Notes: generated by a model not told the origin, from the sequence alone. A stretch of DNA of 64,000 nucleotides from Pseudarthrobacter equi (GCF_900105535.1 NZ_LT629779.1:1488001-1552000); one strand, 5' to 3'; counted from the first letter of the stretch, positions 8,450 to 16,978 are shown. Numbers and translations: made by a program.

Positions 8450-8625
8450 TGCCCTCGCTGCTGGGAATCGCCGAGCCGGCGCTCCTCCATGAGTGGGTCG
8501 ACAGACTTTCCGTTGACAGGTCGGTGCTCGATCCACTTTCGCCAAAGCCGCGGGCCGGGTCCGATGGCCAGGTGGTTCACCGCAATGGGCTCCACTGGCT
8601 TGCCGGAAATGAGCACGCAGCGTGA
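8449..8625 (+). CDS. Small ORF, 58 aa, coupled on both sides
   Basis: An ATG at 8449 overlaps the SRPBCC stop (TGATG) and the reading frame stops at 8625, overlapping the GTG start of the DinB gene (GTGA). It encodes 58 residues starting MPSLLGIAEPALLHEW and ending WLAGNEHAA, with no signal peptide or membrane helix. I know no family for it. Either it is a real small gene or a gene remnant that keeps ribosomes moving through the operon. The exact fit at both ends is the main argument. Confidence 0.45.
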   Translation: MPSLLGIAEPALLHEWVDRLSVDRSVLDPLSPKPRAGSDGQVVHRNGLHWLAGNEHAA

Positions 8626-9101
8626 GCGACGCCCCATTGCTTGCCCAGCTTGCGAGTGCGCGGACGCATGTTCTTCGAACAGTCGAAGGCCTCAACAACG
8701 ATCAGATGCGACGGGCTTTAGTCCCGTCCGGCTGGACAATGACGCAACTGCTCAACCACCTGGCCTTCGACGACGAGATGTTCTGGATATCGGCGGTACT
8801 CGACGGCGATGACAGGGCCATCGCAGCACTCCACAACGGGTGGGCGTCCGAACCGATGACCGGAGCTGAGGCCGTCACCATCTACAAGCGTGAAATCGCG
8901 CGAAGCGAAGCGATCCTTGCGGCGGTGGACCTGAACGCCCCGCCCCGCTGGTGGCCTCCGGCCACCGTTTTCGACGCGCCACCCATGTCCACTGGGCGTG
9001 AGGTGGTGTTCCGCGTACTCGCTGAGACGTCCGTCCACGCGGGCCACCTGGACATCGTCCGGGAGCTCATCGATGGGCATCAGCATCTCGTCGTGAGTTA
9101 G
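8622..9101 (+). CDS. DinB/DUF664-family protein, 159 aa
   Basis: A four-helix-bundle protein of the DinB-like (DUF664) group, related to mycothiol-dependent maleylpyruvate isomerases and bacillithiol transferases. The metal-ligand histidines are visible in the expected places: LLNHLAFDDEMFW (about residue 46) and ETSVHAGHLDIVRELIDG near the C-terminus. The GTG start overlaps the preceding small ORF, making it the last gene of the ArsR-SRPBCC run. Mycothiol-dependent detoxification chemistry is plausible for an actinobacterium but is not shown. Confidence 0.85.
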   Translation: MSDAPLLAQLASARTHVLRTVEGLNNDQMRRALVPSGWTMTQLLNHLAFDDEMFWISAVLDGDDRAIAALHNGWASEPMTGAEAVTIYKREIARSEAILAAVDLNAPPRWWPPATVFDAPPMSTGREVVFRVLAETSVHAGHLDIVRELIDGHQHLVVS

Positions 9102-9150
9102 CCGCTTGCCGTCAGCGCCGATGTAACCCGGTCCGGGGGGGCAGAGGGCA

Positions 9151-9166
9151 GACGTACGACGGCGGG
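9151..9166. repeat. Dispersed 16-mer GACGTACGACGGCGGG, copy 1
   Basis: The same 16 bases occur exactly at 55003-55018 and, within the terminator-like hairpin, at 57174-57189. This copy lies between two convergent genes, where a terminator would make sense, although its right arm here pairs poorly. Confidence 0.5.
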
Positions 9167-9184
9167 GCCCGGCTACGTGCCGTG

Positions 9185-9985
9185 TCAGCCGAGGGTGCGC
9201 AGGAAGGCGGTGATGTCCTCCGCGACGCGTTCCGGACATTCCCACAACACCAGGTGCGCTGCGTCGGGGTAGGTCCTGAGTACCGAGCCCGGGATCCTGG
9301 CGGCCAGTGTCTCTTGGTCCGTGCGCGGCAGCAGGTTGTCCTGGCCGCCCCAGAGGATGAGCGTGGGCGCCTGGATGGTCCCGGATTCTGTGGGAGGGAT
9401 GGCTCCGCAAAGCCCGTTGAGAATGCTTTTCCACGAGTGCGCGGGCATGCTGAGGCCGTCGCGGACGCGGTCTTCGATGTACCAATCCGGGACGTCGTGG
9501 ACCAGGGGAAACCAAGTGAGCGAGTCCCGCACCCACCCCTCGTCGAGCGGGTCGGTCAGGGAGTCCACCTCGGCGGCAACGGCGGGCCGTCCCTGCAGGG
9601 TCAGGGGAGACCCCACCAGTATCAGGGCGGCTGCCTTTTCGGGGTTGTTGACGGCAAGATGTTGGGCCACGTAGCCGCCGCTGGAGGAGCCAACGACGGC
9701 AGCGCGGGGCATGCCGAGTGCGTCCAGGATGGCGGCGGCGTCCTCGGCCTGCTCCGCCAGGGAGTAGCCGTTCAGGGGCTTGTCCGCGTCGCCCTGGCCG
9801 CGAAGGTCCGGCGCGACGATCCGGCGGCCGGCCAAGAGCGGGATCAGGCGGTCGAAGCTCCGCCGGGATTCGCCCCAGGCGTGGAGCAGCAGCAGGGGAG
9901 TGGCTCCGTCGTCGTCCTTGCCCTGGACGAGGCACGGCACGGTGATGCCGGTGCGGAGCCGGAGGTGCCGGATGTCGGCGTCCAT
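9185..9985 (-). CDS. Alpha/beta hydrolase, 266 aa
   Basis: A cytosolic alpha/beta-hydrolase fold enzyme. The oxyanion loop is LLLLHAWGES (about residues 31-40), followed by APDLRGQGDADKP, and the nucleophile elbow is VVGSSSGGYVAQH (about residue 98). The late acid and base are in TLILWGGQDNLLP and PDAAHLVLWECPERV. The AHLVLWECPE tail resembles haloalkane dehalogenase and C-C hydrolase relatives, but the elbow serine argues for an esterase- or peroxidase-type enzyme. It is a single gene, convergent with the DinB gene. Confidence 0.88.
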   Translation of the reverse strand: MDADIRHLRLRTGITVPCLVQGKDDDGATPLLLLHAWGESRRSFDRLIPLLAGRRIVAPDLRGQGDADKPLNGYSLAEQAEDAAAILDALGMPRAAVVGSSSGGYVAQHLAVNNPEKAAALILVGSPLTLQGRPAVAAEVDSLTDPLDEGWVRDSLTWFPLVHDVPDWYIEDRVRDGLSMPAHSWKSILNGLCGAIPPTESGTIQAPTLILWGGQDNLLPRTDQETLAARIPGSVLRTYPDAAHLVLWECPERVAEDITAFLRTLG

Positions 9986-10096
9986 GGGTTCAGGCTACGC
10001 CGCAATGCAGGACCCGTGGGACCGGTTGTTTAGCCGGCACCGGGGTCACGCGCGGACCCCGGTGCTCGCCAATTTCGAAGCTGCCGGAAGCGAGGA

Positions 10097-10495
10097 CTAC
10101 TTGCTGATCTCCACGAAGACGGGGTTCGTGTAGAACCAGAGGTCTTCCCACGGACCGGCGTTTCCGATCTCGTCCGTGGCCGGCCCCGCGGGGTCGATGG
10201 CTGCGCCGAGGAAGCCGGGCTGGGACTTCTTTCCGTCTGTTCCGCGGAGGCGGACGTAGAAGTTGTCGAAAGGAGTGTCGATTTCCTGGGTCCAGGTGTA
10301 CGTGCCATCCCGGAGAGTCAGGTCCTTGACGGGCATTTGGGTGATGACACGGGTATCAGGTGCCGTCATCGGGGTGGTAGTCGATCTCCGTGGCGTCGGA
10401 CCCATCTGCCAGGGGCTGCCCTCGCTGGCGAACATCAGGATGAGGACACAGCAACCCAAGTAGAGATAGGCTGCAAGGACGCGGTGCTGTTGCAT
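10097..10495 (-). pseudogene. C-terminal fragment of a larger enzyme, probably a remnant
   Basis: Only the last 80 or so codons look like a genuine protein: a strand-rich segment (RDGTYTWTQEIDTPFDNFYV) ending in GPWEDLWFYTNPVFVEI, which reads like the extreme C-terminus of a large secreted or PHP-type metallohydrolase. Upstream the frame degrades into low-complexity, threonine-rich sequence. From the ATG at 10495 it would start with a hydrophobic stretch, so a small membrane-anchored protein is the alternative. It sits at the edge of the first accessory stretch. Confidence 0.4.
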
Positions 10496-10623
10496 TTGCT
10501 TGGGTCGATTGCAGCGGAACCAAGAGCAGTTTCCTGAAAAGCGGAGTTTGCACTGGGCTAAATTTGCCTTTGCCCGGCATCTCGCCTGCGGCACCAATAG
10601 TGCAGGATGTGCTCAAGAGCAAG

Positions 10624-11595
10624 TTACTCTTCTTCTTCTTCTTCCCAAGCTTGTCGCCCTCTTGCCCAGTTTGCTCGGAATGTCGGATTTGCGATGTTCA
10701 GGGTGGCGCGGGCAATCCCGACGCCAAAAAATTTCTCCCCCGGTTCTCCCAATGGTGGATGCGCCCGTTCATGCTCCAGCCCTTGAGAATAAAACCTCGT
10801 CAGATCTTCCCGGAGCGTCCCTAGGCTTGTGTAGCCAGCGGCAATAGCTTCTTCCACAAAGTCGGAGATTGAAAGAAGGTGCATCTCATCAGATTCTTCG
10901 CGTTCCCGGTTGGGGTAAAGCTCCTCAAGAAGCTCTTTTACGCTGTCCCTGTCCAGGTGGCCGCCCTGCTGTGAAGGACGAGTGTCGGTCGTTGTGTGAA
11001 GCAATTGCTGAAACTGTTCATCGGCCACATAGAAGAGTCCTGCAAGCGCATGAAATGCACGCTTCTTATTTTCGGGAAGGCTATTTTTGCCCTTGTACGC
11101 CAAATGGTGCGATACGTTAGCCCAAGCGTCCATAAGAATAGTCCTGCACTGGACCTCAAACTTCAGGCCCTGAAGCGAATCGTATCTGGGCCCCTTGTTT
11201 TCTTCACGAAGCTGGCATATGTAGTGGACCGACATATAGCCAAAGGAATCCTCTGAGGTGTCATTAATCTTGTCTTCGAACGAAACCACGTCGAAGGCAT
11301 TGCGGATGACACTGTCTGCCTTCTGCAAGTCGGAAGTGTAAAGACAAACCATACGAAGGCCCACAATGTCTTCGAGCTCGTCTTCTGGAGCTCGGTAAGC
11401 TTTTCTTAGGATCTTGTCGGAGACACTTTGACGCTCCTTCACCCGGCTTGTGACGCTGTGGACCTTAAACCCTATTCCAGCCTCCAGCGCGAACAGCGCC
11501 TCCTCCATTAGACGCTTGTAGCGCCAGAGGTTGTCGTCATAGAAGCTGAGTGCGTTCTGATCGCGGCCATAATCATTAGAAGTCTTTGTCCCCAC
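10624..11595 (-). CDS. Stand-alone RelA/SpoT-domain protein (alarmone synthetase-like), 323 aa
   Basis: A RelA/SpoT synthetase (pyrophosphokinase) domain spans about residues 25-190, with no HD hydrolase, TGS or ACT domain. Recognisable pieces are HSVTSRVKERQSVSDKILRK (the R.K...S...K substrate loop), EDIVGLRMVCLYTSD (the conserved D..G.R), YMSVHYICQL and FEVQCRTILMDAWANVSHHL (the E.Q.RT motif and following helix). The remaining 130 residues are charged and end in a run of seven glutamates. Small stand-alone synthetases make (p)ppGpp or, in toxSAS toxins, toxic (pp)pApp or pyrophosphorylated tRNA. The codon composition is less GC-biased than the neighbours, suggesting transfer. No recognisable antitoxin is adjacent. 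Confidence 0.85.
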   Translation of the reverse strand: MGTKTSNDYGRDQNALSFYDDNLWRYKRLMEEALFALEAGIGFKVHSVTSRVKERQSVSDKILRKAYRAPEDELEDIVGLRMVCLYTSDLQKADSVIRNAFDVVSFEDKINDTSEDSFGYMSVHYICQLREENKGPRYDSLQGLKFEVQCRTILMDAWANVSHHLAYKGKNSLPENKKRAFHALAGLFYVADEQFQQLLHTTTDTRPSQQGGHLDRDSVKELLEELYPNREREESDEMHLLSISDFVEEAIAAGYTSLGTLREDLTRFYSQGLEHERAHPPLGEPGEKFFGVGIARATLNIANPTFRANWARGRQAWEEEEEE

Positions 11596-12115
11596 GCGAT
11601 AACCCTAAGCGATGTGGTGCCGCAACTAAACAGGAAAACTGCGGGACGGCCCGACCATAGCCTAGGGATGTCACCTGAAACGCTAGGTCATTTGTCTTGG
11701 CCGTCCGCTTGGCTGCTGACTCACTGGCCGAGGCTGTCTGAACTTCGTTATATGCAAGTGCTGCTGGTCCTCATGTACTTCGTGGCGCTGTCCGTCGGCA
11801 GCCTGGTGCCCGCCAACGGTGCCGGGGGCTGGCCAGCTTGCAAGCCAACCTCGTGGCGATCGACCGGTTCGCCGCCGCGGCAGCGCGCGACGATCCGGTC
11901 CGATCGTAGGTAGCAAGAATTTCCATGATTTCGCCGTCAGACTTCGTACGGGGCCTCTTCGTGGGCGAGCTTCGATGCGACTAGACACCGTCATCAAATC
12001 CCGGGGAGAGGCCCCCGCCGCTTAAGACGGGCCGGACAAGTAAGGAAGTGGGCAGATCTCATGGCCACGGCTCAGTTCTACTGGCCGTCAGTGGGCACTT
12101 TCGTGCCCGCTGACA
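11596..12115. other. Intergenic stretch with degenerate coding remnants
   Basis: No intact gene is visible. About 11750-11800 reads as a hydrophobic helix (MQVLLVLMYFVALSVGSL) like the end of a transporter, and 11835-11905 resembles the start of a nitrilase. I regard both as scraps. Confidence 0.4.
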
Positions 12116-12535
12116 TTCGGGGAGTCCGAGTTCATCAAGCCTGGCGAGTCCCTTGAACCGGTCGTGTTCGAGTGCGGGGGGAGTGCGGTTCGGGTTGATG
12201 ACCTGCTACGACCTGCGCTTCCCGGCGTTGGCCAGGTCACTGGCCGACGCCGACTCGCAGGTCTTGCTGGTGTGCTCGTCCTGGGTGCCGGGCGAGCACA
12301 AGACGGAGCAGTGGCTCGTGCTGAACGCGGCACCGGCGATCGAGAACGGCGTGTACGAGGCGGGCGTGCGCCAGGCGCCGCCGGTCTCCGGCGGGCCGAG
12401 CGTGCTGGTGGACCCCTTGAGGTTGTCTAGGCGGACCTTGGGCTGGCTGCGGGTGTTCTGGCGGTGGCGGTTTCGCCGGAGACGGTGGACCGGGTGCGGG
12501 AGTCGTTCTCGATGTTCCGGCAACGGCGATTCTAG
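12116..12535 (+). pseudogene. Broken carbon-nitrogen hydrolase (nitrilase family) gene
   Basis: Pieces of the C-terminal half of a nitrilase-superfamily amidase can be read in different frames: FGESEFIKPGESLEPVVFEC in one, VRFGLMTCYDLRFPALARSL with the catalytic-cysteine motif in a second, and AAGVLAVAVSPETVDRVRES ending at 12535 in a third. At least two frameshifts (near 12180 in a G run and near 12420) and an in-frame stop separate them. A possible N-terminal scrap (LQANLVAIDRFAAAAARDD) lies at about 11835-11905. The gene is dead; it marks old insertion or deletion activity around the RelA/SpoT gene. Confidence 0.75.
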
Positions 12536-12657
12536 GCGGTCATCAGCCAGTCCTTTGCTTGGGCGGGCTTCTGGCTCGTCAGGCGGCGCCTGAACCTTCA
12601 GGGCCGCTCGTTCACGCAATCAGTCTCCGCGCTAGAGGAAAGAACCGGAAATACAAA

Positions 12658-13365
12658 CTACCTACCTGCCCGCGGTGTAGCGGCATGAGTTGCTTTGATC
12701 TGTGCAACCAGCTCTTCATGCGCGTCCCCTTGCGCTCTCTCTGAGCGAGCGCGGGCGCCGCGAAAGGCCCGGGCATGTGATTTCACATGCCCGTGTTCTC
12801 TAAGTTTCCCGAACTCAGTTTCGAGTCGCACACGTTCTGCCTTATCGGGGAATAGGTCGCGGAGTGCTTGTTCATTCGCGTCGAGAAGGCGGGCCTCTGC
12901 GTATTCCAGAATGTTGGGCTCCTTTCCGTGAACGCGGTCCCAGTCCTTAATGGTTTGAGCCAAGTCCTCTCGGTCATGCCGCTGATCTCTCAGAGCGTTA
13001 CGGTACTTCACCAGAGCCTTCGTAAGCGATGAAGGACTTGTCTCGTGCCAGTCATCTAGGTCAGGGTCCTCGAGAATCTTCATCGCTTCTCGTTGCTTCT
13101 TTTGCAGCTCACCGATCTTGTCAAACCTCGGGAAATACTCAGGCCGTTGGAGCACCAGCAGCAGGGGATGCACAAGTCTCGTACCAAGCTGCTCTAGTTT
13201 TCGTTTCTCCGCCTTGATCGCTGACATGCGTTCAGCGATCAAGATCGCTAAGCCTACTGCCACACCAGTAACCAGAGCCACAATGAGGTCCGGAATCATC
13301 GTTGACCAGTCTGGCGGGAAAGCCGAGGACGAGGGCTCTAAGTTCACGTTTATGGAAGACTTCAC
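12658..13365 (-). CDS. Membrane-anchored, helix-rich hypothetical protein, 235 aa
   Basis: An N-terminal transmembrane helix (LIVALVTGVAVGLAILIAE, about residues 27-45) precedes a long, strongly charged, helical cytosolic part with heptad-like patterns from AIKAEKRKLEQL through the middle, and an Arg/Ala-rich tail. I do not recognise a family. The composition is less GC-biased than the chromosomal neighbours. It is the last gene of the first accessory stretch, with remnants on one side and the core TPP gene on the other. Several phage-defence effectors look like this, but nothing specific supports that. Confidence 0.6.
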   Translation of the reverse strand: MKSSINVNLEPSSSAFPPDWSTMIPDLIVALVTGVAVGLAILIAERMSAIKAEKRKLEQLGTRLVHPLLLVLQRPEYFPRFDKIGELQKKQREAMKILEDPDLDDWHETSPSSLTKALVKYRNALRDQRHDREDLAQTIKDWDRVHGKEPNILEYAEARLLDANEQALRDLFPDKAERVRLETEFGKLREHGHVKSHARAFRGARARSERAQGDAHEELVAQIKATHAATPRAGR

Positions 13366-13440
13366 GGGCCCATGTTTGCATCTTTACGTAATGAATGTGT
13401 TACACATCCGATTTGAGCTGAGCGGCTTGGCCCCGCAAAT

Positions 13441-15120
13441 TTATCCCGCCGCCACCGCCGCCACCGCCGCCAACACTGCCTTAGCCGCCCGGGTCGCGCT
13501 CATCCACTCCGTCAGCCAAGGTGCGCGGACGGTGGACGTGATCCGGCAGTCCGCGACGAAGGTCCCCTTGGCGCCGGCGTCGATCCATTCCTGTAGCGCG
13601 GACAGGTCGGCCAGGGAACGGATAACGGCAGACTCGGCACCCAGGGCCCGCGCAACACCGCTGAAGTCCACCTCAGGAATCAGCATCGGCTTCTCGGTCA
13701 GGCCCTGGGAGCCATACTGGTGGATCTCGGCCCCGTACGCGGCGTCGTTGTAGATCACCACGATTGCGCTCCGGGCCGCACCGATCAGTGATTCCAGATC
13801 GGCCAGGCCCATCAGGAAACCGCCGTCGCCCGAAGCCAGCACCAAAGTCCGGCCGTCCTCCAGAGCACGGGCTGCCCCGACGGCGCTCGCCAGGCCCAGC
13901 CCGATCGACTGGAACGCGGTGCCCACCATCACCAGGTCCTGCGGCCGCGGGATGTTCCAGTACATGGGCGCCCAGCCAATAAAGTGCCCACCATCCTGGA
14001 CCACAGTGCGGCGCTCCGGCAGCACGGCATCCAGTGCGGTGGCGAGTGCACGCGGGTCCAGCCGGCCGTCCGCGGTTTCCGCGGATCCGGGCTCATGCCC
14101 CGGGCCTGCGGCCAGACGTTTGGAAGCTTCCGCGCGCCAACCAGCCACGGCAGCCTCGCCGTCGAGCAACGCCAGGAGCCGCGAAGCTGCAGCCTTCACA
14201 TCCGCCTGAACGAACAGGTCCACCCGCGGATTCGTCGGCTCCACCGCAGTATCGATCTGGACGACCGTGGCATCCGGGCCGATCAGGTGCCCGAACCGCA
14301 GTGTGAATGGGCTCAGGCTGGCCCCGGCCACCAGGACCACGTCGGCCTCGCCCATGAGCCCGGCTGCGGTGTCGGTGCCGAAACCGCCGGCCACGCCCAG
14401 GTGCCCCTCGCCATTGAGGAGGTTGAGCGCCAGGGCGGTCCCGGCAGTCAGTGCGCCGAGCCGGTCGGCGAGGTCGCGGAGCTCCGGGCCGGCGCCGGCG
14501 AGGTGCGCGCCCCGGCCGGCGAGGATCAGCGGTCGCCTGGCCCCGGCGAGCAGGCGGGCCACCTGCCCAAGGTCCGTGCCGCCGTCGTCCTTCACCTTTG
14601 GTGCCGTCGGTTCCGGAAGGTCCTCGTCCTCGGCCTCGAGTGCGGCGAGGTCGTAGGGGATGGCAAGCACGACGCCGGTGCGCCGGGTGAGTGCGTACTC
14701 CACCGCCTGCCGGGTGACGGCGCCCGCGGCATCGCGGGTGACGGTGAAGGTGGCCGCGCCGAGGCCGGCAGCGATGGCCGCCTGGTCGACGTCCCAGGGC
14801 CGGGCGCCGCTGGTGGGCGCGTCGCCGGTGACCAGCACCATCGGGATTTGCGCTTGGACCGCCTCGGCCAGGGCGGTGAGCGCGTTGGTGTAGCCGGGGC
14901 CGTAGGTGGTGGTGCCCACGGCGAGCCGTCCGGACGCGCGGTAGTAGGCGTCGGCCGCGGCGACGGCGGCGCCCTCGTGCCGGACGGGAGTGAAGCGGAG
15001 GCCCTGCTGCTCCGCGGCGTCCAGGAAGTAGACGTTGCCGTTGCCCATGACGCCGAAGACGTCGCTGACATAGCTGCTGAGAACCTGTGCCACGCGGCCG
15101 GAGACGGTAAGAGTAGTCAT
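13441..15120 (-). CDS. Thiamine-pyrophosphate-dependent enzyme (acetolactate synthase/2-oxoacid decarboxylase family), 559 aa
   Basis: The ATG at 15120 starts a normal TPP-enzyme N-terminus. The cofactor-activating glutamate lies in PVRHEGAAVAAADAYYRASG (about residue 50), the middle domain follows, and the C-terminal domain has the TPP/Mg motif SGDGGFLMGLADLESLIGAA ending at the conserved asparagine in VVIYND. Length matches acetolactate synthase, indolepyruvate/phenylpyruvate decarboxylase and benzoylformate decarboxylase. The context (Lrp regulator, aromatic-type aminotransferase, amino-acid permease) favours decarboxylating the 2-oxoacid made by the aminotransferase, an Ehrlich-type route; this is inference. 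No small ALS regulatory subunit is nearby, which argues against acetolactate synthesis. Confidence 0.82.
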   Translation of the reverse strand: MTTLTVSGRVAQVLSSYVSDVFGVMGNGNVYFLDAAEQQGLRFTPVRHEGAAVAAADAYYRASGRLAVGTTTYGPGYTNALTALAEAVQAQIPMVLVTGDAPTSGARPWDVDQAAIAAGLGAATFTVTRDAAGAVTRQAVEYALTRRTGVVLAIPYDLAALEAEDEDLPEPTAPKVKDDGGTDLGQVARLLAGARRPLILAGRGAHLAGAGPELRDLADRLGALTAGTALALNLLNGEGHLGVAGGFGTDTAAGLMGEADVVLVAGASLSPFTLRFGHLIGPDATVVQIDTAVEPTNPRVDLFVQADVKAAASRLLALLDGEAAVAGWRAEASKRLAAGPGHEPGSAETADGRLDPRALATALDAVLPERRTVVQDGGHFIGWAPMYWNIPRPQDLVMVGTAFQSIGLGLASAVGAARALEDGRTLVLASGDGGFLMGLADLESLIGAARSAIVVIYNDAAYGAEIHQYGSQGLTEKPMLIPEVDFSGVARALGAESAVIRSLADLSALQEWIDAGAKGTFVADCRITSTVRAPWLTEWMSATRAAKAVLAAVAAVAAG

Positions 15121-15171
15121 GCAGGCATGGTGTGTCCTGCGTCTCACGTTTGCAATACCGCTCGATGCAGC

Positions 15172-15179
15172 TGGGACTT
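15172..15179. promoter_or_regulatory. Candidate Lrp-type operator before the TPP gene
   Basis: TGGGACTTTTG lies 52 bases upstream of the TPP gene start. The same core appears in inverted orientation at 15775-15782 in the promoter region of the Lrp gene and the aminotransferase, so both promoters could be bound by the local Lrp protein. Confidence 0.35.
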
Positions 15180-15239
15180 TTGGCAGCAGAAGAAGCGACT
15201 AGTGACAATTTGCCCACCCGTGGCATCCGTCCCTTGTGG

Positions 15240-15743
15240 CTACTCCGATGGGCGCGCTTCCTGCTCTGAGAGCCGGCTGATCAGCCCGTCGTACCGGGGC
15301 GGCATGAGTTCCAGGATGGAGATGGCCGTGCTGGTCCGTTGGATCCCGTCGATCTCCAGGATCTCGTTGGTGATGCGGTAGAGGTCGGCGGTGGACCGGG
15401 CCACCACCTTGGCCATGAGGTCCGCGTCGCCGGTGGTGGCGTGCACTTCGATCACCTCGGGGATGGCCTCGAGCCCGTGTTCCACTGAGCCGGTGCGGGT
15501 CTGGCTGATCGAGAGGGACAGGAAGGCCATGAGTTCGTAGCCCAGGGCGGCGGGGTCGAGCCTGCGGCTGAAGGAGCGGAGCGCGCCGCTGCGTTCCAGC
15601 CGTGCCAGCCGGGCGTGGACGGTGTTGCGCGCGACGCCGAGGGTCCGGGAAAGTGCCAGGGCGCTGGCTTCGGGGTCCTTGTCCAGGGCGAGGATGATGC
15701 GGCCGTCCAAGGAATCAAGGGTGCGCGAGTTTGCGATGGTCAT
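15240..15743 (-). CDS. Lrp/AsnC-family transcriptional regulator, 167 aa
   Basis: A feast/famine regulator. Residues 8-70 hold the AsnC-type helix-turn-helix (LDSLDGRIILALDKDPEASA, then VARNTVHARLARLERSGAL), followed by the RAM ligand-binding domain (PEVIEVHATTGDADLMAKVV, DLYRITNEILEIDGIQRT). These proteins assemble as octamers and sense amino acids. It sits between the TPP gene, on the same strand downstream, and the divergent aminotransferase, so it most likely controls both flanking units in response to an aromatic or branched amino acid. Confidence 0.92.
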   Translation of the reverse strand: MTIANSRTLDSLDGRIILALDKDPEASALALSRTLGVARNTVHARLARLERSGALRSFSRRLDPAALGYELMAFLSLSISQTRTGSVEHGLEAIPEVIEVHATTGDADLMAKVVARSTADLYRITNEILEIDGIQRTSTAISILELMPPRYDGLISRLSEQEARPSE

Positions 15744-15774
15744 ATTTTCACCAGAGGTACTAGAAGTTGAGCAG

Positions 15775-15782
15775 AAGTCCCA
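15775..15782. promoter_or_regulatory. Candidate Lrp-type operator in the Lrp/aminotransferase divergent promoter
   Basis: AAGTCCCA, preceded by GCAG, is the inverted copy of the site at 15172 (shared core TGGGACTTNTG). It lies midway in the 93-base region between the divergent starts at 15743 and 15837. Confidence 0.35.
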
Positions 15783-15836
15783 AGCACCGGAGCCTACCTT
15801 GCATTGTGGTCCGGGTCACTTCCATGATCGGACCTC

Positions 15837-16934
15837 ATGACCAGTGATCAGCTTGTGGCCGTACCCGAAACTGCGCTCCCCGCCCTGCGCGGCGCGGTGA
15901 CCGGCCTTCCGTCCTACGTTCCCGGCCGGCGCAGCCTTGGCGCGGACATCGCCGCCCTCGCCAGCAACGAAAGCCATTACGAGCCCCTTCCCGCGGCCAC
16001 GGCTGCGGTGGCCGAGGCGGCCGGCCGGATGAACCGCTACCCGGACATGGCCGCCGTCGAACTCCGCGAACGTATTGCCCGGCACCTGGGCGTCACCGCC
16101 GCGGAGGTGGCGGTGGGGCCCGGCAGCGTGGGCGTCCTCCAGCAGATCATCACCGGACTGTGCGACGCCGGGGACGAGGTGGTGTTCGCGTGGCGCTCCT
16201 TCGAGGCCTACCCCATCCTGGTGGAGCTGGCAGGTGCCCGGCCGGTCCGCGTTCCACTGGACCATGCTGAGGGCCACGACCTCGAGGCCATGGCCGCTGC
16301 CGTCACCGACCGCACCAAGGTGGTCCTGCTCTGCACCCCCAACAATCCCACCGGTGTGCCGATCGGCCATGACCGCCTTCAGGCCTTCCTGCAGGCCGTG
16401 CCGTCTAGCGTCCTGGTGGTGATCGACGAAGCGTACGTGGAATACGCCGACGCCGGCAGCGGCCCCGATTCCCTGGCGCTCTACCGCCGGTACCCGAACG
16501 TCTGCATCCTGCGCACCTTCTCGAAGGCCTACGGGCTCGCCGGGCTGCGCGTCGGGTACGCCATTACGACGGCGGCAATCGCCGAAGGCTTGCGCCGCAC
16601 AGCCCTGCCGTTCGGTGTGAGCGCGCTGGCGCAGAAGGCGGCCATCGCGTCGCTGGACGCGGGGGAGGAGATGGAATCTCGCGTTTCCGCCGTGAAGCAG
16701 GAGCGCGCCCGGATGGCTGCTGAGCTGGAAGCCCAGGGCTGGAAGCTCCAGCCAAGCCAGGGCAACTTTCTGTGGATCCGCGCCCACGAGCAGCTGCTGG
16801 CAACGCTGGTGGACGCCTTCAATGCCGCGGGCATCATGGTCCGCGCGTACCAGGGCGACGGCGTGCGGATCACCGTGGCCGACCCCGCCTCCAACAACCG
16901 CGTGCTCCGGCTACTCGCAGCCAACGCATCCTGA
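15837..16934 (+). CDS. pat: Aromatic/histidinol-phosphate-type aminotransferase (class II, Pat/HisC2-like), 365 aa
   Basis: A PLP-dependent class I/II aminotransferase of the HisC-like branch. ALASNESHYEPLP near residue 42, LCTPNNPTGVPIG with the PLP-contacting asparagine, VVIDEAYVEYAD with its Asp and Tyr, and FSKAYGLAGLRVGYAI with the Schiff-base lysine (about residue 227) are all present. ASNES followed by P-L-P is typical of actinobacterial aromatic (phenylalanine) aminotransferases rather than biosynthetic HisC, and no his genes are near. The permease follows 44 bases later, so import and transamination are probably one operon. The symbol is used in that sense; HisC activity cannot be excluded. 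Confidence 0.82.
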   Translation: MTSDQLVAVPETALPALRGAVTGLPSYVPGRRSLGADIAALASNESHYEPLPAATAAVAEAAGRMNRYPDMAAVELRERIARHLGVTAAEVAVGPGSVGVLQQIITGLCDAGDEVVFAWRSFEAYPILVELAGARPVRVPLDHAEGHDLEAMAAAVTDRTKVVLLCTPNNPTGVPIGHDRLQAFLQAVPSSVLVVIDEAYVEYADAGSGPDSLALYRRYPNVCILRTFSKAYGLAGLRVGYAITTAAIAEGLRRTALPFGVSALAQKAAIASLDAGEEMESRVSAVKQERARMAAELEAQGWKLQPSQGNFLWIRAHEQLLATLVDAFNAAGIMVRAYQGDGVRITVADPASNNRVLRLLAANAS

Positions 16935-16978
16935 AGTTTTATCCCCAACAGTTCCACCTACAACCAAGAGGAATCCCC

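Noticed and set aside
13441..15120. Calling the TPP enzyme acetolactate synthase (ilvB)
   Set aside because: No small regulatory subunit or other branched-chain biosynthesis genes nearby; the context is amino acid degradation.
13984..15381. 465-codon plus-strand frame over the TPP gene
   Set aside because: No recognisable motifs; the minus strand carries intact TPP-enzyme and Lrp proteins.
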